Below are positions 59,637 through 64,000 of a stretch of 64,000 nt of DNA, piece by piece (within the stretch, counting starts at the first letter, position 1; each line of letters starts with the position of its first letter). This DNA comes from Massilia alkalitolerans DSM 17462 (GTDB lineage: Bacteria > Pseudomonadota > Gammaproteobacteria > Burkholderiales > Burkholderiaceae_D). Made by a program: the position numbers and the translations under genes. Under the pieces are notes generated by a model that did no database searches, was not told the DNA's origin, and saw only the letters and a program-made list of their open reading frames with translations. The stretch covers positions 1 through 64,000 of the forward strand of contig NZ_ATYR01000018.1 of the NCBI RefSeq assembly GCF_000427785.1, given 5' to 3'.

Positions 59637-60374
59637 GTGAAGATCAGGCTTGCCCTGCGCCTGGCGCGCGTCGCGGTCCACCTGGTGGCGGGCCTGGCGA
59701 CCTGCGCCTTGGTGTTTCCGCTGGTCTCGCCAGGCACGCGCGAGCGCCTCACGCGGCGCTGGTCGCGACAACTTCTCGGCCTGTGCCGCGTCAGCGTCGA
59801 GCAGATGCCCGGAGCGCCCGTGCTCGACCATGCGCTGATCGTGGCCAACCACGTCTCCTGGCTCGACATCTTCGTCATCAACGCCCTTCATCCCTGCCGT
59901 TTCGTGGCCAAGGCCGAGATCCGCGCCTGGCCGGTGCTCGGCTGGCTGGCCGCCGCCGCGGGCACGGTGTTCATCGCGCGCGGCAACCGGCGCGAGCTGC
60001 GCCACATCTTCAAGGGCCTGGTCACGGTATTGCAGGAAGGGCAGCGTGTCGCCTTCTTCCCCGAAGGGACCACGTCCAGGCAGGGCGAGGTGCTGCCTTT
60101 CCACGCCAACCTGTTCGAGGCCGCCATCGATGCCAAGGTGGCGGTGCAGCCGTATGCGCTGTCCTATGTGGATGGGCAGGGGGCCTTCCACCGCTCGGTC
60201 GACTATACCGGCGACACCACTTTTGTGGACAGCCTGTTCACGATCCTGGAAGGCAAGCCGGTGATCGCGCGCCTGCAGCCGCTGGCGCCGATCGATGCAA
60301 CAGGGGCGCACCGCCGCGAGCTGGCCGAGTCCGCGCAGGAGGCGGTCGGCGCAGCATTGCGCGGTGATATGTAA
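59637..60374 (+). CDS. 1-acyl-sn-glycerol-3-phosphate acyltransferase (PlsC-like)
   Basis: 245 residues, GTG start, with an N-terminal membrane segment (about 8-32). Acyltransferase motifs: NHVSWLDIFVIN (HxxxxD), VFIARGNRRELR, and FFPEGTTSRQGEVLPFHANLFEAAI. It forms phosphatidic acid or acylates a related lysolipid; this short betaproteobacterial branch often sits behind pyrX. Gene begins 27 bases after the pyrX stop. Confidence 0.9.
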   Translation: MKIRLALRLARVAVHLVAGLATCALVFPLVSPGTRERLTRRWSRQLLGLCRVSVEQMPGAPVLDHALIVANHVSWLDIFVINALHPCRFVAKAEIRAWPVLGWLAAAAGTVFIARGNRRELRHIFKGLVTVLQEGQRVAFFPEGTTSRQGEVLPFHANLFEAAIDAKVAVQPYALSYVDGQGAFHRSVDYTGDTTFVDSLFTILEGKPVIARLQPLAPIDATGAHRRELAESAQEAVGAALRGDM

Positions 60375-60467
60375 AACGTATCACAGAGCAATAAATCATA
60401 TATTGGACAACTCACAGCCAAGGCGGCACGCTGGTGCCTTACCTATACGCTGTCCCAGGAGACCACG

Positions 60468-62330
60468 ATGCCGACTTACCGTTCCCGCACCACCACCCAG
60501 GGCCGCAACATGGCCGGCGCCCGTGCCCTGTGGCGCGCCACCGGCATGAAGGACGGCGACTTCGAGAAACCGATCATTGCGGTGGTCAACTCCTTCACCC
60601 AGTTCGTGCCCGGCCACGTGCACCTGAAGGACCTGGGCCAGCTGGTGGCGCGCGAGATCGAAGCCAGCGGCGGCGTGGCCAAGGAATTCAATACCATCGC
60701 GGTCGACGACGGCATCGCCATGGGCCACGGCGGCATGCTGTACTCGCTGCCTTCGCGCGACCTGATCGCCGACTCGGTCGAGTACATGGTCAACGCCCAC
60801 TGCGCCGACGCCATGGTCTGCATCTCGAACTGCGACAAGATCACCCCGGGCATGCTGATGGCCGCGATGCGCCTGAACATCCCGGTGGTGTTCGTCTCCG
60901 GCGGCCCGATGGAAGCGGGCAAGGTGGTCAAGGTGGTCAACAATGACCGCAAGGTGATCAAGCTGGACCTGGTCGACGCCATGATCAAGGCCGGCGACAG
61001 CACGGTGTCCGATGCCGACGTTGCCGAGATCGAACGCTCGGCCTGCCCGACCTGCGGCTCCTGCTCGGGCATGTTCACCGCGAACTCGATGAACTGCCTG
61101 ACCGAGGCGCTGGGCCTGTCGCTGCCGGGCAACGGCACCATCGTCGCCACCCATGCCGACCGCAAGGAACTGTTCCTGCGCGCCGGCCGCCTGATCGTGG
61201 AAATCGCCAAGCGCCACTACGAACAGGACGACTACTCGGTGCTGCCGCGCTCGATCGCCACCAAGGCCGCCTGGGAAAACGCGATGGCGCTGGACGTCTC
61301 GATGGGCGGCTCCACCAACACCGTGCTGCACCTGCTGGCGGCGGCGCACGAGGCGGGGGTGGACTTCACCATGGCCGACATCGACCGCATCTCGCGCAAG
61401 GTGCCCTGCCTGTGCAAGGTGGCGCCGATGACCGACAAGTACCACATCGAGGACGTCCACCGCGCCGGCGGCATCATCTCCATCCTGGGCGAGCTGGCGC
61501 GCGCCGGCCTGCTCGACACCTCGCTGCCGACCGTGCACAGCCCGACCATGGGTGAGGCGATCGAGAAGTACGACATCAAGCGCAGCGACGATCCAGGCGT
61601 GCACCAGCTGTTCCGCGCAGCGCCGGGCGGCGTGCCGACCCAGGTCGCGTTCTCGCAGTCCGAGCGCTTCGATGCGAACGACCTCGATCGCAGCACGGGT
61701 TGCATCCGCGACCGCGAGCACGCCTATTCGCAGGACGGCGGCCTGGCTGTCCTGTACGGCAACATCGCCGAGAAGGGCTGCATCGTGAAGACGGCGGGCG
61801 TGGACGAGAGCATCCTCAAGTTCAGCGGCAAGGCGCGCGTGTTCGAAAGCCAGGACGCGGCGGTGGAAGGCATCCTGGGCGACACGGTCCACGCCGGCGA
61901 CGTGGTCATCATCCGCTACGAAGGCCCGAAGGGCGGGCCGGGCATGCAGGAGATGCTGTACCCGACCTCGTACATCAAGTCCAAGGGCCTCGGCAAGGCC
62001 TGCGCGCTGTTCACCGACGGGCGCTTCTCGGGCGGCTCCTCGGGCCTGGTGATCGGCCACGCCTCGCCGGAAGCGGCGGAAGGCGGCGCGATCGGGCTGG
62101 TGGAGGAGGGTGACATCATCGACATCGACATCCCCGCGCGTACCATCAACCTGCGCGTGAGCTTCGAAGAGCTGGCGCACCGGCGCGGGAAGATGGAAGA
62201 GCGCGGCCGCGATGCGTGGAAGCCGGTGGCGCGCGAGCGCTACGTGTCGCAGGCGCTGCAGGCGTATGCGGCGCTCACGACCTCGGCGGACCGCGGCGCG
62301 GTGCGCGACCTGAGCCAGCTGCACCGCTGA
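60468..62330 (+). CDS. ilvD: Dihydroxy-acid dehydratase
   Basis: Fe-S enzyme of valine and isoleucine synthesis, 620 residues. Typical start [27 protein letters not shown]. Cluster-binding cysteines lie in [13 protein letters not shown] (near residue 125) and [21 protein letters not shown] (near 195). Downstream motifs are [16 protein letters not shown] and [21 protein letters not shown]. It resembles the long E. coli-type IlvD. GGAGA precedes the ATG. A hairpin follows the stop. Confidence 0.97.
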   Translation: MPTYRSRTTTQGRNMAGARALWRATGMKDGDFEKPIIAVVNSFTQFVPGHVHLKDLGQLVAREIEASGGVAKEFNTIAVDDGIAMGHGGMLYSLPSRDLIADSVEYMVNAHCADAMVCISNCDKITPGMLMAAMRLNIPVVFVSGGPMEAGKVVKVVNNDRKVIKLDLVDAMIKAGDSTVSDADVAEIERSACPTCGSCSGMFTANSMNCLTEALGLSLPGNGTIVATHADRKELFLRAGRLIVEIAKRHYEQDDYSVLPRSIATKAAWENAMALDVSMGGSTNTVLHLLAAAHEAGVDFTMADIDRISRKVPCLCKVAPMTDKYHIEDVHRAGGIISILGELARAGLLDTSLPTVHSPTMGEAIEKYDIKRSDDPGVHQLFRAAPGGVPTQVAFSQSERFDANDLDRSTGCIRDREHAYSQDGGLAVLYGNIAEKGCIVKTAGVDESILKFSGKARVFESQDAAVEGILGDTVHAGDVVIIRYEGPKGGPGMQEMLYPTSYIKSKGLGKACALFTDGRFSGGSSGLVIGHASPEAAEGGAIGLVEEGDIIDIDIPARTINLRVSFEELAHRRGKMEERGRDAWKPVARERYVSQALQAYAALTTSADRGAVRDLSQLHR

Positions 62331-62337
62331 TCCCTCG

Positions 62338-62360
62338 CATGGCCGGCCCCGCCGGCCATG
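62338..62360. terminator. Hairpin between ilvD and apaH
   Basis: CATGGCCGGC (62338-62347) and GCCGGCCATG (62351-62360) pair around a CCC loop directly between convergent genes. T-poor. The core is the same as in the hairpin at 36911. Confidence 0.55.
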
Positions 62361-63218
62361 TCATTTCTTGCCGCTGTGCTCCCGGTACTCGGGACAATCC
62401 ACCTGCAGCAGCGAGCGGTCGTCCAGGCACACCGCCGTCAGCTTCCCGCCCCACACGCAGCCGCTGTCGAGTCCCACCAGGTTGGGCCGCAGCACCAGCC
62501 CCAGTGCCGACCAGTGCCCGAACACCACGGTCACGTCGGCCGTCGCCCGCTGCGGCAGGTCGAACCAGGGCAGCAGGCCGGAGCCTTCCGGCCCGCTCTC
62601 GCTTTCCTTGTGCAGGAAATCCATGCTCCCGTCCGGCGCGCACAGGCGCATGCGCGTGAGCGCGTTGACGATGCAGCGCAGGCGCGCGATCCCGGTCAGG
62701 CTGTCGTCCCACTGGTTCGGCTCGTTCCCGTACATCTGGCCCAGGAAATCGATCCAGCCGTCGCCGCGCAGCACGGCTTCGACCTCGTGCGCCAGCGCCA
62801 TCGTCTGCGCCGCGGTCCATTGCGGCGCGACGCCGGCGTGCACCAGCAGGTGCGCGTCAAGGAACATCGCCAGCGGACGCCGGCGCAGCCACCCGATGAG
62901 TTCATCGCGGTCGGGTGCGGCCAGGATCTCGTCGAGCGTGTCGGAACGGCTGGCGCGCTGCGCGCCGACTGCCACCGCGATCAGGTGCAGGTCATGGTTG
63001 CCGAGCAGCGCTTCGATGCGGCCGGGGTTCTCGTCGGACAGCGCCTTCATGCGGCGCAGTGCGGTCAGCGAATCCGGACCGCGGTTGATCAGGTCGCCCA
63101 CGAACAGGATGCGCGGCTGCGTTTGTCCATGCTGGTGCGCGTCGTCGACGATGCGGTCGATCAGGAGTCGGGCTTCGTGGGCGCAGCCCTGCAGGTCGCC
63201 GATGGCGTAGGTTCTCAT
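62361..63218 (-). CDS. apaH: Symmetrical bis(5'-nucleosyl)-tetraphosphatase
   Basis: Hydrolyses Ap4A to two ADP and can decap NpnN-capped RNA. 285 residues with metallophosphatase motifs in order: YAIGDLQGC (10-residue start), [29 protein letters not shown] and [10 protein letters not shown]. The C-terminal part has [10 protein letters not shown] and [16 protein letters not shown]. Family length is usual. Transcribed away from the gene at 63518. Confidence 0.96.
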   Translation of the reverse strand: MRTYAIGDLQGCAHEARLLIDRIVDDAHQHGQTQPRILFVGDLINRGPDSLTALRRMKALSDENPGRIEALLGNHDLHLIAVAVGAQRASRSDTLDEILAAPDRDELIGWLRRRPLAMFLDAHLLVHAGVAPQWTAAQTMALAHEVEAVLRGDGWIDFLGQMYGNEPNQWDDSLTGIARLRCIVNALTRMRLCAPDGSMDFLHKESESGPEGSGLLPWFDLPQRATADVTVVFGHWSALGLVLRPNLVGLDSGCVWGGKLTAVCLDDRSLLQVDCPEYREHSGKK

Positions 63219-63517
63219 GTTGTTCTTATCGAAGTGGTGGAGCAGAGGCGGAACAGGACCGCTGTGGGGATACTAAATGATTTCGCCGGTGGCCGCATCG
63301 GCACGGTGAAACGCAGGCGAATACGGAACACGTGCGCGCAATCGAACTAACGCGAATTTGATGCAATCGAACGACGCCGTGCGGAATCGCATTCGGCTCC
63401 GGAGCGCCTCTTCTATTCCGGTACAATGGGCCACCATTCCCACGATAAGAGTGCGGTGTTTTTTTCCGCAGGGTCGACGCGGAAACGACTTACAGTGTGC
63501 ACCGAAAGAATAATAAA
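63219..63517. other. Divergent intergenic region apaH / sugar-phosphate transferase
   Basis: 299 bases without a gene. TACAAT at 63422-63427 could be a -10 element for the downstream gene, but no good -35 is visible. A short stem TGCGG/CCGCA encloses a run of seven T near 63460. AT content rises compared with the flanking genes. Confidence 0.4.
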
Positions 63518-64000
63518 ATGTTCTCCTTTTTCGTCGGTTTCGTATCCTGTGCAGTGCTCACCCTGCTGGTGATTAAGTATGCGAAGCGCAATGGTTTTGC
63601 GCTCGATACCGATTATGGCGGCGTGCAGAAGTTCCACGCGCATCTGGTTGCGCGCATCGGCGGGGTGCCAATCTTTCTCGCCGTCTTATTCACCGCCGCG
63701 ATGTCGACGATGCGCGAACCGGCGCTCGGCGCATGGATCGCGCCCCTGCTCGGATGCGCCTTCATTGCCATGGCCGGCGGTATCGTCGAAGACTATACCG
63801 GCCGCGTTTCACCGGCGCGCCGGCTGCTGCTCACGATGCTTGCCGCGCTGTTCGCCTATTACCTGCTCGATGCGAAACTGGTGCGCCTCGACCTGCCCTG
63901 GGGCGCGCTGCCGCTGCAATGGGATCTGGTGGTGCTGCCGCTCACGGTGCTCGCGGTGGCGGGCATCGCGAATGCCGTGAATATCATCGACGGCTTCAAT
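63518..64000 (+). CDS. Undecaprenyl-phosphate sugar-phosphate transferase, WecA/MraY family (5' part, runs off window)
   Basis: The first 161 residues are present, without a stop before the window end. Begins MFSFFVGFVSCAVLTLLVIKY with a membrane span. Motifs of the polyprenyl-phosphate N-acetylhexosamine-1-phosphate transferase family are visible: KFHAHLVARIGGVPIF, then AGGIVEDYTGRVSPARRLL, then ANAVNIIDGFN with the catalytic Asp-rich loop. It should start a lipid-linked sugar chain for O-antigen, capsule or exopolysaccharide; a surface-sugar locus may continue to the right. Confidence 0.9.
   Translation, partial: MFSFFVGFVSCAVLTLLVIKYAKRNGFALDTDYGGVQKFHAHLVARIGGVPIFLAVLFTAAMSTMREPALGAWIAPLLGCAFIAMAGGIVEDYTGRVSPARRLLLTMLAALFAYYLLDAKLVRLDLPWGALPLQWDLVVLPLTVLAVAGIANAVNIIDGFN

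Overview
The window is GC-rich and gene-dense. Its gene content and local order look like a betaproteobacterium of the Oxalobacteraceae (Massilia/Telluria/Duganella group). The grounds for this are an aroQ-accB-accC-prmA block, an mpl-yqiA-ubiC-RNB-tonB-aroE-mtgA run, a pilG-H-I-J-chpA twitching operon, a yqgE-ruvX-pyrR-pyrB-pyrX run, and lysine/alanine-rich histone-like proteins. The assignment comes from protein motifs and synteny known to me, not from a database search.

Layout. 1-180: the end of an IS4-like element running off the left edge. 233-2225 (minus): a SWIB/H1-like chromatin protein and ffh. 2491-5151: an ABC importer of the nitrate/sulfonate/taurine type. 5232-9444: a CcsA-like membrane protein, a PP0621-family protein and PilS/PilR. 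9445-14192: the nrdA control region, nrdA and nrdB. 14322-22153: accessory signalling and metabolism (DUF4256, a hybrid histidine kinase, a secreted cytochrome c/sorbosone dehydrogenase fusion, a hypothetical, a single-domain response regulator, a glycosyltransferase). 22154-22824: a non-coding stretch with two terminators and a candidate sRNA. 22825-24849: histone H1-like protein and YggT. 24923-32226 (minus): fatty-acid synthesis initiation (accBC), aroQ, prmA, tlpA and neighbours. 32316-42427: cell-wall recycling and synthesis (mpl, mtgA), ubiquinone entry (ubiC), an RNase, a TonB-like protein, aroE, a DUF4214 protein and CorA. 42500-44874: hemL, a ThiD-like kinase and rubredoxin. 45008-53919: the Pil-Chp chemosensory operon. 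54078-60374: photolyase, yqgE, ruvX, pyrR/pyrB/pyrX, plsC. 60468-64000: ilvD, apaH and the start of a WecA/MraY-type sugar-phosphate transferase.

Functional themes. Type IV pili are controlled here at two levels: transcription by PilS/PilR and motility by PilGHIJ-ChpA. Nucleotide metabolism appears twice: a class Ia ribonucleotide reductase whose promoter carries two candidate NrdR boxes plus a 16-bp perfect palindrome, and a pyrimidine block whose dihydroorotase-like subunit has lost its metal ligands. The window is mostly conserved core genome. The least explained signals are non-coding: the tandem terminator/sRNA region before the histone H1-like gene, a 133-bp MITE-like element between tlpA and aroQ, REP-like hairpins at two loci, and the nrdA operator. 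No CRISPR array, rRNA, tRNA, prophage or defence island was seen.
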